DNA of 64,000 nucleotides from Solirubrum puertoriconensis (GTDB lineage Bacteria; Bacteroidota; Bacteroidia; Cytophagales; Hymenobacteraceae): positions 186,001-250,000 of the forward strand of contig NZ_LNAL01000003.1 of assembly GCF_001483135.1 (NCBI RefSeq). Direction: 5' to 3'. The notes beneath the pieces were generated by a model. That model had not been told where the DNA came from. It ran no database searches and worked only from the letters and a program-made list of their open reading frames with translations. Made by a program: the position numbers and the translations under genes. Positions 51,204 through 60,565 of this stretch are shown here, one piece after another; the first letter of the stretch is position 1, and each line of letters starts with the position of its first letter.

Positions 51204-54200
51204 CTATCTCACCCTTACCACGCCAGGGCCTGCGTACGAGTGGTATTCGGCGTTGTACATGGCATCGGCGCTAACCGGACCTAGCTTGAACGTGCCCTTC
51301 GACACAGCCCGCGCCAGGTAGTAGAACGACTTGGGCTGCGGGGTAGCGGTGGTGAACAGGTTGATGCGGTCGTCGCGCACGTCGAGGTAGTCGGGGGTGG
51401 CGGTGTCGGTGGCCCAGGTAAGCTCGCGCACGGCGCCGATGCGCGGGTTCTCGATTTCGAGGCCGGCGGGCAGCAGGTCGGTAATGGCTACGTTGGGCAC
51501 TTCGCCGGCGTAGTCGGCAGCTTGCAGCGTGATTTTGACAACTACCAGGTCGTTCTGCCGGAACTCGGCCCGACCTAGGGGCTGGCCGGTGCGGTCGAGG
51601 AACTGGCGGCGCACCTGCAGGTACTGGTCTTCTTCGCGCACCTGGCCAGTGGGCGAAATGCCTTCCAGCGTCCAGAAGTAGTACAAGGGCCCGGTGCCGG
51701 CCGTTTGCAGGCTGAGTCGGCGGTTGGCTACGTTGTTCACGGTCAGGTTTTGCGGGCCTTTGTATTGGCCCAGCACCTTGCCACCCGTTTCGGCGAGGGT
51801 GGCCGTTACGGTGCTGTTCTTGTTCTGATGGGCCACCTTACCCAAGGCCAGCAGCGCAAACGCGCGCTCCTGGGTGCTCAGCCAACCTGCCCCTTTCACC
51901 AGGCGCGACAGTTGCCGGGCCATGCTCGTTACAAGCGGGTTTTCGGGGTCGGCTTCGATGAGGGTGTTCAGCGCCAGCCCTAGGTCGCGCACGGGCGAGT
52001 AGAACGAGCCATCGAGGGCGCGGCGGGCGGCGGGTTCCGAAAAGGAGCGGGGCAGCAGGTCGCGGAAGCCTTGCGTTTGGCCCGACAGCGCGCTGGTGCT
52101 GGCCAGCACAAAGCGCGAGTCCTGCGCGAGCAGGCGCTGGTTGGCGCGGTAGTAGTTCAGCGCTACCGGGTCGGGCTTGCCGGCCAAGGCCAGCACGTAG
52201 AGCGAGTAGGCAATTTCCTTTTTGGCAATGGTCTTCTCGCGGGCTACGTTGTTGGCGTCGAGGTACTGGTAGGGCTCGGTTTCGCGCTTTTTGGTGCGGT
52301 ACTGCAGGTAGCGCAGTGTTTTGTCCAGAATGCCTTGGTTCACGGCGAAGCCGGCGCGCTTGGCTTCGAGCAGGAAATGCGCGGCGTAGGCCGTGGTCCA
52401 CCAGTTGTCGTAGTCGCCGCCGGGCCAGTAGCTCAACGATCCGTTGTGGAGCTGCTGCGCCTCAATCTTGCGAATGGCCTCCTGCACGTGGTAGTTGGGG
52501 TTGTAGCGCTGCGCCTTGCCCGCCTGACCTAGGGCCGCGGCCAAATCGGGGTAGTACAGCTGCGGGAAAGCGGCAGATACCGTTTGCTCCAGGCAGCCGT
52601 AGGGGTACTGCAGCAGGTAGCGCAGGTCTTTGCTGAACTCCGTCATGGGCGAGCGGCTCAGTACCAGCTGGCTGCGCTGCGACGTCGGCAGGAAATCGGT
52701 GCGCAAATCCAGCGGCTGCATTTTGCCGCCCTGCACCACGCCCGATCCGGTACGCATCTGCAACGGCGAAGCGGGACGAACGGGTAGCTCGATGGTTTCG
52801 GTGGAAGTTTGCTTCGTGGAGTTGTTGTAGAAGCTTACATCAACCTTGGTATTTCCAATAGGTCCTTTTGCGAAGATTCGGAACACAACCCGACCTTCGG
52901 CCCCGGCCCGTAAGCTGACTACTTTGGCGTCGGTGAAGGGAGTAGTCTTGTCAGATACGTCTCCATTATGCACCACCTCTAAAGGGCCACTCAAGCTCAA
53001 ATCCTTGGAGGAAGACCCAGCTACCTCAAGTAAAATGCTGGCCGTGCCGTCCATAGCCTTTCCCGTCGTATTCGTCAGCGTTACCGGCACATCAATCGTG
53101 TCGCCGGGGCTGAGGAAGCGGGGTAGGGCGGTGCTGATAACCACCGGGTCGGCTACGCGCATGGTGTGCTCGGCCGAGCCGAACGCGTCGCCTTTGTAGG
53201 CCACGGCCATCAGCCGCAGCGCCCCGCTAAACTGCGGCACGCGCACCCGCACCTGCACGCGGCCGTTGGCATCGGCGCGCTTCACGCCGCTCCAGCGGGC
53301 TACCAGCTGCACGCGCCGCGAGGGCACGGGCGTGGTGCGGCGCGCCAGGTCATATCCGTCGCCGCCGGTGCTGCTGGTGCCTAGCTCGGGCAGCAGGAAG
53401 GGGTACACATCGTGGGCCGATACTTCGAGGGCGCGCTTCTGGTAGAAGTAGCCGAAGGGGTCGGGCGTGCGGTAGTTCTTCATCTGCAAAATGCCCTCGT
53501 CTACCACGGCCAGCGTTACGGCTGCGTTGGGCTTGGTTTGCACCTCCACCGTTTGCCAGGTTTGGGAACGGCTTTGCGCCACGGCCTTGATGGCTACAGG
53601 CAGGCGCGAATCGGGCTTCTCCACCGTCAGGGGCACAAAGCCGCGGGCAACGGTCAGCGGAATTTTGGAATCGGCCGAAATAGGCCGAATGGCCGTGGCC
53701 GTAACGTACACGTTGGGCACGTGGCCGGCGCGGATGGGCACCGTTACGCGCGCCGATTTCTCGTCGGTATCCACGTAAAAATGCTCCAGCACGCGGTTGC
53801 GCTCCACCGTCACGAGCACGCGGCCAGCAAAGGGCGTTTTGAGCAGCAGCGTGGCTTTGTCGCCGGGCTGGTACTTGGGCTTGTCGGCCTCAATCTGCAC
53901 CTGCCCCTCGTTGCTCACCTCGAAGGCGTTGCTCTGCGTGTCGCCGTAGCCGTAGGCGTAGAAGCGGCTGGCCACGTAGGTAGCGGCGCCGGGCCGCGAC
54001 ACGCGCACCTCGTACTGGCCCGAGTAGGTAGGCGTGAAGTTCAGCACCGCCGCGGGGCCGGCCTGAATGGCTTGGCTGAGCACCGTTTGCTCGCGGCGCT
54101 GCGAGTTGTAGGTGTAGCGGCCGCCCTGGCGTTCCAACACGGTTTCCCAGAGCATGCGCACCACGCGCACCTCGCCGCGGGCCTGGGTGGGCTGGCCCTG

Positions 54201-56765
54201 CGGCGTAAGCGCCACTACCCGAATGGGCACGGCTTGCCGGGTGCTCAGCAGCTCGGGCAGCTGCTGCAACCCAAACATCACGGCCTGGGTGCGCACCTCG
54301 AAGGTGGCAAGGCGGTTTACGGGCCGGCCGGTTTCGTCGAACACCGTGGCAAAGGCAGTACCCTCGAGCGTGCCTAGGTCGCGGTACTCGGGCACCTGGT
54401 ACTCGGCCGTGCCGCGGCCCTGCTCGTTGGTGCGGCCTTCGCGCACGGCTTTCTCAAACCGCTCGTTCAGCGCCGACGCCGACTCCGGCTCTTCGCCGCC
54501 GTACTGGTTGCGCCGCTCCACGCCGCTCCGAATGCTGAAGTTGTAATCGGCGTATTCTTTGGGCGCGAAGGCCTTTTGCTTCAGCGAAAACTCTACCTCA
54601 AACTTGCGGTCGGTAGCGGGCGGGCCGAACAGGTTCTGGGCCAGCACTGCGGCGCGCACGGTTTGGCCGGGCTGCACCACCTTGGGCGCGGCCGTTACGG
54701 TTACTTTCAGGCGGTCGGGGATAAACTCCTCCACGCTGATTTTGCGCGAGGTCAGCAGCACGTCGTTGCCGGTGAGTACCTCTAGCGTGTAGAGGCCCGT
54801 CATCACCGAAGGAGGCACGATGAACTGCGCCTCAAACGAGCCGTCGCCGGGGCTCAGGGTGCGGCGGTAGCTGGCGTACTCCTTGCCAGTGGGCAGCAGC
54901 AGTCTGATTTTCATGGGCACGGCGCCGGGCACGCGCCAGTCGTCGGTGCGCACCACTGTGTTGGTGCGGATGGTGTCGCCGGGGCGGTACAGGTCACGGT
55001 CGCCGTATAGGAAAGCCTGGAACCGAGCCGCGTTGCTTTGCAGGCCGCCTACGTCGTAGCGCGAGGTTTCGACGCGGGCGCGCTCCAGCTGCAGAAAGGT
55101 GAAATCCTGACCGCTTTGCACCATCACCATATCCAGCCGGAAGCGGCTGTTGGCGGTGCTGTCGCTCTGCCCCAGCATGGCCACGCCGTTGCTGTTGGTC
55201 TGGCCCGTGAACATGGTTTGGTTGTTCTGGCTGATGAAGCGCACCGAAGCGCCGCCCACCGGCCTGGCCGTGCGCAGCGAATTCACGAACACCATGGCGC
55301 CGCCGGTGGCGTGGCGCTTCACTACCACCCCTAGGTCCGACACGGCCACCAGCTTCGATACTTGCAGCCACTGCCGCTCGGTATCCTGCACGCGCACCAC
55401 GTACAGGCCTTTCATTTGGTTGCCGAATTCCAGCTCGTCGAGCGAGAGGTGCAGCAGGCGCAGCGAGCCAGCTTTGGGCAGGGCGCTGGTGCTGTAGGTG
55501 CGCTCCGTGAGCAGGTTGCCGAAGTCCTCGGTGTTGTAGTACGTGTAGCTGCGGTCTATCCACTCGCCGTTTTCGTCTTGGGTTTCTTCGCCTTCCTCGC
55601 CGGCGTCGTAGCCGTACTGCTCGCCCGAGCGCAGCAGCTCCCGGATGTTGTTGGCGTACACCTTGTAGATGCTCACCTTCACGCGCTCCACCTCATTCAG
55701 GCGCAGCCCTAGGTTGCGCAAGCCCTGCGCGCCCAGGTACATGGCCTTTTCGCCGTTGGCAAAGCTGATGCTCGGCCGCTCGTCGCCGAACGACACGGCC
55801 TGGCTGAACGGCTCGGCCAAATGTCCACCTAGGGTGCCGTAAGCCCCGGACCCTACGCTCACGGTGTAGGTTTTGCCTACCTCGAAGCCGCCGCGCAGCA
55901 CAAAGCCGCTTTCCAGCGCCTCCACGCCGAAGGCTACTGCCGGCTGCACGCGTACCACCGCCTGCGCCTGCTCAGCCGAAATAGGTTGGTCGGTAAGCAC
56001 CGTCACCACCGGTTCGCCGTTGAGCAAGGAGCCCGTTAGCTCGCGCACCTGCAGCTGCTGCGGATCGGGCACGGTGCCCGAGGCATCGAGGGCGCGGCTG
56101 GTGCCTTTGCCGCCGCCCACGGGCTTCAGGCCAGGTTCCACGTGGAGCTGAACAGTACTGCCCGGCGCTACCGTTTGCGTGGGCCGAATGCCCACCACGC
56201 GGTCGGGCTCAGCCGATACTACCTCGAAGGGCACCTGCTGGCCGGCCACCGTCAGGCGCAGGTGCTGGCGCAGGTCGGCGGGGCGCACGGCGTAGTTGAA
56301 CACCGCGTTCAGGCGCACGGCCGGCTCGCTGCTGTTGGGCGAGGCTGTCCAGAACACCTGCGGCTCGCTCATCTGCAGGTAAGGCGTATGGAACTGCGTG
56401 CGGCTCAGCTTCGGCGGCTTCTGCTGCTTGCCGCTGGGCAGGGCCTGCGGCCGCAACTCAGCCCGAAAAGCCGTGCTCGGCCGGAACGGCTCGGCCGGCG
56501 AAAACACCAGCTCCCGCTCCGAGGTCCACTTAAACTTACCCCGTACCGCCGGCTCGAAGCGCACTACCTGCGTGGTGTCCCAGCGGTTTAGCTGGGTTTC
56601 CTTCGCAACTGGCTCATCGAAGCTGAACACCAGGTTTTCGTATGGGTCGATTTCATCGCCATCAGCGGAGGCAGTGTTATCGGTATTCTCGCCGGGTTTA
56701 GAGCACGCGCATAGCAATGCCAGCAGCACCAGCAGCGGCAGGCGGAGCAGTCGGGGGGTAGTCAT
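51204..56765 (-). CDS. Bacterial alpha-2-macroglobulin (lipoprotein)
   Basis: 1853 aa. Lipoprotein signal (LLRLPLLVLLALLCAC, lipobox LLCAC about Cys21). Extended MG/MG2 repeats include VFVNSLRTARPVGGASVRF, DRDLYRPGDTIRTNTVVRTDDWR and MADPVVISTALPRFLSPGDTI-like blocks. The thioester motif is intact as YPYGCLEQT near Cys1390. It is followed by the alpha-helical TED domain (YAAHFLLEAKRAGF, RALDGSFYSPVRD) and receptor-binding-like C-terminal beta domain. These proteins trap attacking proteases in the periplasm. It pairs with pbpC, though two genes and a large palindrome separate them here. Confidence 0.93.
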   Translation of the reverse strand: MTTPRLLRLPLLVLLALLCACSKPGENTDNTASADGDEIDPYENLVFSFDEPVAKETQLNRWDTTQVVRFEPAVRGKFKWTSERELVFSPAEPFRPSTAFRAELRPQALPSGKQQKPPKLSRTQFHTPYLQMSEPQVFWTASPNSSEPAVRLNAVFNYAVRPADLRQHLRLTVAGQQVPFEVVSAEPDRVVGIRPTQTVAPGSTVQLHVEPGLKPVGGGKGTSRALDASGTVPDPQQLQVRELTGSLLNGEPVVTVLTDQPISAEQAQAVVRVQPAVAFGVEALESGFVLRGGFEVGKTYTVSVGSGAYGTLGGHLAEPFSQAVSFGDERPSISFANGEKAMYLGAQGLRNLGLRLNEVERVKVSIYKVYANNIRELLRSGEQYGYDAGEEGEETQDENGEWIDRSYTYYNTEDFGNLLTERTYSTSALPKAGSLRLLHLSLDELEFGNQMKGLYVVRVQDTERQWLQVSKLVAVSDLGVVVKRHATGGAMVFVNSLRTARPVGGASVRFISQNNQTMFTGQTNSNGVAMLGQSDSTANSRFRLDMVMVQSGQDFTFLQLERARVETSRYDVGGLQSNAARFQAFLYGDRDLYRPGDTIRTNTVVRTDDWRVPGAVPMKIRLLLPTGKEYASYRRTLSPGDGSFEAQFIVPPSVMTGLYTLEVLTGNDVLLTSRKISVEEFIPDRLKVTVTAAPKVVQPGQTVRAAVLAQNLFGPPATDRKFEVEFSLKQKAFAPKEYADYNFSIRSGVERRNQYGGEEPESASALNERFEKAVREGRTNEQGRGTAEYQVPEYRDLGTLEGTAFATVFDETGRPVNRLATFEVRTQAVMFGLQQLPELLSTRQAVPIRVVALTPQGQPTQARGEVRVVRMLWETVLERQGGRYTYNSQRREQTVLSQAIQAGPAAVLNFTPTYSGQYEVRVSRPGAATYVASRFYAYGYGDTQSNAFEVSNEGQVQIEADKPKYQPGDKATLLLKTPFAGRVLVTVERNRVLEHFYVDTDEKSARVTVPIRAGHVPNVYVTATAIRPISADSKIPLTVARGFVPLTVEKPDSRLPVAIKAVAQSRSQTWQTVEVQTKPNAAVTLAVVDEGILQMKNYRTPDPFGYFYQKRALEVSAHDVYPFLLPELGTSSTGGDGYDLARRTTPVPSRRVQLVARWSGVKRADANGRVQVRVRVPQFSGALRLMAVAYKGDAFGSAEHTMRVADPVVISTALPRFLSPGDTIDVPVTLTNTTGKAMDGTASILLEVAGSSSKDLSLSGPLEVVHNGDVSDKTTPFTDAKVVSLRAGAEGRVVFRIFAKGPIGNTKVDVSFYNNSTKQTSTETIELPVRPASPLQMRTGSGVVQGGKMQPLDLRTDFLPTSQRSQLVLSRSPMTEFSKDLRYLLQYPYGCLEQTVSAAFPQLYYPDLAAALGQAGKAQRYNPNYHVQEAIRKIEAQQLHNGSLSYWPGGDYDNWWTTAYAAHFLLEAKRAGFAVNQGILDKTLRYLQYRTKKRETEPYQYLDANNVAREKTIAKKEIAYSLYVLALAGKPDPVALNYYRANQRLLAQDSRFVLASTSALSGQTQGFRDLLPRSFSEPAARRALDGSFYSPVRDLGLALNTLIEADPENPLVTSMARQLSRLVKGAGWLSTQERAFALLALGKVAHQNKNSTVTATLAETGGKVLGQYKGPQNLTVNNVANRRLSLQTAGTGPLYYFWTLEGISPTGQVREEDQYLQVRRQFLDRTGQPLGRAEFRQNDLVVVKITLQAADYAGEVPNVAITDLLPAGLEIENPRIGAVRELTWATDTATPDYLDVRDDRINLFTTATPQPKSFYYLARAVSKGTFKLGPVSADAMYNAEYHSYAGPGVVRVR

Positions 56766-56859
56766 CGGAAGGATAGAGGGGAGGGTAGCGGCGGGCGAAA
56801 GGTATAGAAAAACGCTAATGGAATGGATGTGGTATGTTTATCATTCCACTGTTTCAACC

Positions 56860-57543
56860 ATGCACCTAGCCACCCACTACACCGCCATGTGGCGAGAGGC
56901 ATTGCCTAGGTTAGAAAGCAACAGCATAGCCACAGACCCGCTAATTGACGACCCCAACGACCACCGTCTAGGTCTCACACTGGTTATCCGCCCTGCAGCC
57001 GAGGTTAAGCAACGCATGGTCGAGTTCGTGCAACAATTGCAAGGCTTCGAACCCGACCAATACTACTACCCGCCCTCCGACATGCACGTCACGCTGCTGA
57101 CGCTCATTTCCTGCTACGAGGGCTTTTCGCTAGACCAGGTAGACCTAGACGCCTACACCCAACTGCTGGCAGGCGTAGTGCAGGAAGCCCGGCCATTCAC
57201 CCTCGATTTCACGGGCATCACAGCCTCGGCCGCTACGGTAATGGTGCAGGGCTTTCCTAGGTCCGAAGCGCTGCAGCAGCTGAGAAGCCGATTGCGCACC
57301 GCCTTCCACGTATCAGGCCTGCCGCAAACTATCGACAAGCGTTACGTGCTGCAAACCGCGCACAGCACGGTAGCGAGGTTTAGGGCGCCGTTGCAGCAGC
57401 GACAGCGGTTCGTGGAAGCGTTGCAGCAATACCGGCAGCACGTTTTCGGCTCGATGCAAGTGGAGCAAGTAGAGTTGGTATGCAACGATTGGTACCACCG
57501 CGCAGCGGTAGGGCAACGGTTAACCGAGTTTTGGCTGGCGTAA
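56860..57543 (+). CDS. 2H phosphoesterase (2'-5' RNA ligase-like)
   Basis: 227 aa from ATG 56860; an ATG at 56818 would extend it by 14 residues. Two HxT/S motifs of the 2H superfamily are visible: SDMHVTLLTL and QTAHSTVARF, about 98 residues apart. Members act on 2'-5' or cyclic phosphate linkages in RNA or nucleotides. The long spacing and N-terminal helix are within family limits. Divergent from the alpha-2-macroglobulin gene. Confidence 0.8.
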   Translation: MHLATHYTAMWREALPRLESNSIATDPLIDDPNDHRLGLTLVIRPAAEVKQRMVEFVQQLQGFEPDQYYYPPSDMHVTLLTLISCYEGFSLDQVDLDAYTQLLAGVVQEARPFTLDFTGITASAATVMVQGFPRSEALQQLRSRLRTAFHVSGLPQTIDKRYVLQTAHSTVARFRAPLQQRQRFVEALQQYRQHVFGSMQVEQVELVCNDWYHRAAVGQRLTEFWLA

Positions 57544-57695
57544 GCATTAAGATAGCCCGTACTCACGCCAAGTACGTAACCCTAACTGAGTTGAATGGCT
57601 TGCCGATGCATAGGGAACCGACTGCCTAATGCGTTTGCTCGGGGGCCATTCAACCCTCCTGCTGCGATAGTTGCAGCACCTGCGAGAGCACAAAA

Positions 57696-57740
57696 AAGCC
57701 GCGCTGCAAAGGTGTGACGTAACCCTTTGCAGCGCGGCTT
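57696..57740. terminator. Bidirectional terminator
   Basis: AAGCCGCGCTGCAAAGG pairs perfectly with CCTTTGCAGCGCGGCTT (10-nt loop) between the convergent 2H phosphoesterase gene and the gene at 57761. Confidence 0.75.
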
Positions 57741-57760
57741 ATTGGTAGCATGGTTGCGAC

Positions 57761-58069
57761 CTAGGCGCCCCAGGTTATTTGCTCCACTACCCGCGGGAAG
57801 TGTTCCAGTTGTTTGCGCGCAGCTTGCTCGTTGCGCCGTCTGGCCCGAATTGCGGCCCGCTTCTGCTGCACGTGGTCGATGAAAGTGCGGGCCTCCTCAA
57901 CGGTTTGGAAGCGCGCCGGAGAAGTACGGGTTTTAAAATGCCCGTAACTGCGGTGCTTTAGCGTTTGCCATTTGCTCCAGGGCAAGTACCACACACTGCG
58001 GCGTTCTTCAACCTGAAAAGGCTGAACACCCGACAGTGGTCCTACTTGCACGATGCGAAAAGTATTCAT
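57761..58069 (-). CDS. Unknown 102-aa basic protein
   Basis: 102 aa from ATG 58069. MNTFRIVQVGPLSGVQPFQVEERRSVWYLPWSKWQT, then HFKTRTSPARFQTVEEARTFIDHV and a strongly basic segment (QQKRAAIRARRRNEQAARKQL). The Trp-rich start and basic C-terminus are reminiscent of small nucleic-acid-binding or phage-derived proteins, but no family is recognised. Its stop TAG is part of a CCTAGG. AT-rich DNA follows upstream. Confidence 0.6.
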   Translation of the reverse strand: MNTFRIVQVGPLSGVQPFQVEERRSVWYLPWSKWQTLKHRSYGHFKTRTSPARFQTVEEARTFIDHVQQKRAAIRARRRNEQAARKQLEHFPRVVEQITWGA

Positions 58070-58675
58070 GGTATGCGTAGTACTGCGTTGCAGTGAAGGT
58101 GTCGTGGGAGGGGAGGTAAACAGACGCGAGAAAACTGCCTTGCAACAAGCCTGCCGCGCCACATCGGATCGGGAGAACATCGCGCAACATGCTTCTGCAC
58201 CGGCAACCTGCAACACAACTCAGGCGCTAATTGCGGCCAGTTGGCTGAGCCTCAGGAAAGTGGCGGTGCAAGAGATGTAAATACGAAATGTGCTATTTGG
58301 CAACAAAGTTAAAGGCACTAGCTATACTTAGCAATAACGACCTTAGATTACTGTTGCGCTGTAATTCAATTCTTGCTGTTGCTTTAAGGTGGTGTTGTTA
58401 TATTGTAAAAGTATAATTTTTGTCGTGCCATGTGCTTTGGTGTTTGTACTCAACGCCAACTAGAGTGCACTGCAAATCGGAGCGCATTTGTCTGGGTATC
58501 AATCGGGCAAGTGCTCTGAAGCGAGCTTGGTTTTGATTCCGCAATCGACGCGACAGGTTGCCGGGACATAATGGTGGCTTTGCGCCCGCCGATGCCTATT
58601 TTGGCGGATCTTACTTGGTGGGTTGCTAAGCTATCCGCCAATGCTAAGCCCTGTTTTCACCACAACCAAACCGTT
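58070..58675. other. 606-bp gap with an AT-rich centre
   Basis: No convincing gene; short plus-strand frames look random. 58260-58450 is markedly AT-rich (TTATATTGTAAAAGTATAAT) compared with the rest of the window. It may be a regulatory or imported segment serving the TPR lipoprotein gene. Confidence 0.5.
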
Positions 58676-59197
58676 ATGTCCGCGTCTTTTTCCCACTTCG
58701 GCCTTGTTCTGGCTGGCGTTACTGCTTTGTCGCTGATGGCTGCTTGCAACCAGGCGCCCGCAACCAAAGTCGCCGAGAGTACAGCCGCCACCTCCGCGGC
58801 TCACCAAAAGGCCAACGCCTTGTTTGAAAAGCAAGCGTACGGCGAGGCGTTGCCCAAGCTCTACACGCTAGCGCAGAGCAACCCCACCGATGCCGAGCTG
58901 CACTACAAAATCGGCGTGGCTGAAGCCAACCAGAAAGAGTACGCCAAATCGACTGCCAGCTTCCGGACGGCCCTGCACCACGGCTACGACAAAGTGGCCA
59001 TCATGCGCAACATCGGCATCAACCACATCTGGACGCAGCGCCTCGATTCGGCCAAGCACTACCTGCGCACGGCACAAGCCCTAGCCCCCGAAGATGCCAA
59101 AACTCTGAAGGCATTTACCATCCTCAACAACGAGGAAAAACAGCGCTGGTCGAATAAGCTTGACAGTGTAAAGGCGAGCGTGCCGACGAAATTATAG
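58676..59197 (+). CDS. TPR-repeat lipoprotein
   Basis: 173 aa from ATG 58676. Lipoprotein signal (LVLAGVTALSLMAAC, Cys about 25). Three tetratricopeptide-like units: HQKANALFEKQAYGEALPKL, DAELHYKIGVAEANQKEYAKSTASF and AIMRNIGINHIWTQRLDSAKHYL. TPR proteins usually serve as adaptors. No enzyme domain. Unusually, it is preceded by the AT-rich gap. Confidence 0.78.
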   Translation: MSASFSHFGLVLAGVTALSLMAACNQAPATKVAESTAATSAAHQKANALFEKQAYGEALPKLYTLAQSNPTDAELHYKIGVAEANQKEYAKSTASFRTALHHGYDKVAIMRNIGINHIWTQRLDSAKHYLRTAQALAPEDAKTLKAFTILNNEEKQRWSNKLDSVKASVPTKL

Positions 59198-59319
59198 CCC
59201 CCTCGGAATGCTCCAATGGAAAATCCGAAGGTTATATAACTACGAAAAGATTCGTAAAATAATTTGCTTGTAGACAGCTGTTTGATGCAGCGGTAGGGTG
59301 GGTGCGGAGTCATTCCGGC

Positions 59320-60129
59320 ATGAAAACGCACCGCCTAGTACTCGCAATTAGTGCAGCGGCATCGGTGGGTTTGGCACCTTTAGCAGGAGCCGCCCAGCCG
59401 ATGGCCCGGGCACAACAGTTTGCCAGCAGCACCGTGGTGCTGAACTCTGGCGACACCCTCCGCGGCCCGCTCACGATGTACCTCGACCGCGACTTACTGC
59501 TGCTTACCCTACCCGATGGGCGCGTGCGCACCGTGCCGGCCAATGAGGTACGAACCTTTGCCGTGCGCGGCGACGGGCAACCCTTCGATGCTACCGCCAA
59601 CGGACACATGCAACCCTTGCGCAGCGGACGCGGCGAGCTGCCGTGGTTTGGCTACAACCGGGCGCGGCAGTTTCATGTGTACCGCTGGAGCCGCGATATG
59701 CCCAACGCCAACTTTACTTGCCCAGCATTTTTCGAGTTGATGAGTGGCGGCCCTGTAACCTTGTACCGACGCTGCAACCTAGTACTCCGGCGCGTGCCCT
59801 GGGCCGACCCCACTTTTTGGAGCCCCACGGCCATCCCAACGCGGCGCCTAAGCGACATGTACTACATGCCCGCCGATAAGTATTTCTTGGGTACGCCCGA
59901 TGGGTACATTGTGCGGCTGCGCCAGCCCAAGCGCGATTTGCTGGCTTATTTTGCTCGCGAAGCCCGCGATATTGAAAAGTTTGCCCGCCAGCACAACCTG
60001 CGATTTACCGACCCACGCCAATTAGCGCGCCTCGTCGACTACGCCAACAAGCTGCGGCCTTACTGGCCGGGCTCGAGCCCGGTAGCGCGCCGGCAAGCGG
60101 CTGCTCCCTCGCTTACTACCCAACCCTAG
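59320..60129 (+). CDS. Secreted protein, third member of the 15308 family
   Basis: 269 aa from ATG 59320. Signal peptide (MKTHRLVLAISAAASVGLAP, cleavage near GAA). Mature part: SSTVVLNSGDTLRGPLTMYLDRDLLLLTLPDGRVRTVPANEVRTFAVRGD, then a Trp/Tyr-rich middle and GTPDGYIVRLRQPKRDLLAYFAREARDIEKF. The latter echoes LPGDGPVRVLPRKRAEFRQAM of the 15308 protein. Likely periplasmic or surface protein; no known domain. Its stop codon TAG is inside CCTAGG at 60125. Confidence 0.72.
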   Translation: MKTHRLVLAISAAASVGLAPLAGAAQPMARAQQFASSTVVLNSGDTLRGPLTMYLDRDLLLLTLPDGRVRTVPANEVRTFAVRGDGQPFDATANGHMQPLRSGRGELPWFGYNRARQFHVYRWSRDMPNANFTCPAFFELMSGGPVTLYRRCNLVLRRVPWADPTFWSPTAIPTRRLSDMYYMPADKYFLGTPDGYIVRLRQPKRDLLAYFAREARDIEKFARQHNLRFTDPRQLARLVDYANKLRPYWPGSSPVARRQAAAPSLTTQP

Positions 60130-60142
60130 GTGCCGTTGGGCG

Positions 60143-60382
60143 CTAAGCACTTAACCGCCCCGGTTTGTGGGGCTTGCTGCGAAGCAAATCGCGGGTGGAG
60201 AGGCCCAGCAAAGCGTACAGCGGACTAAAACCGGTAAGCCCCGTGAAAAACAGCCCGGCCGAAAGAACTGCCAACAACGCCAACATGCTTTCGCTTTGGC
60301 CTTCCATGAAAAGCTCGGTGCCCAGCATCACAGCAAATAGCAAACGGATCAGACGATCGGGGAGGCCTAGGTTGCGACGCAT
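60143..60382 (-). CDS. DUF2892-like membrane protein
   Basis: 79 aa from ATG 60382. MRRNLGLPDRLIRLLFAVMLG is the typical DUF2892 start, with two membrane helices (about 9-27 and 32-54, LALLAVLSAGLFFTGLTGFSPLYALLG). The C-terminal tail is basic (RDLLRSKPHKPGR). Small inner-membrane proteins of unknown role. It is convergent with the gene at 59320, 13 bp apart, and divergent from the LysR gene. Confidence 0.82.
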   Translation of the reverse strand: MRRNLGLPDRLIRLLFAVMLGTELFMEGQSESMLALLAVLSAGLFFTGLTGFSPLYALLGLSTRDLLRSKPHKPGRLSA

Positions 60383-60565
60383 GACTACAGCAGTTTGGAG
60401 GACGACGCCAATAAGTAACACCCGACAAAGCCCAATCTGCAATGACTTCCGTCATAAAATTTGGCGGCGTGCAAATGCTGTTGTTATAGTTCAGTTTGTG
60501 GGTGCGGGCGGATGCCCGGCGGCGTACAAAGCGGCTACTTAGCGGCCTCGTTGTACCTTCCGGCC

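Noticed and set aside
58053-58280. 75-aa plus-strand frame
   Set aside because: It overlaps a minus-strand gene start, has no family-like blocks and runs into the AT-rich region.
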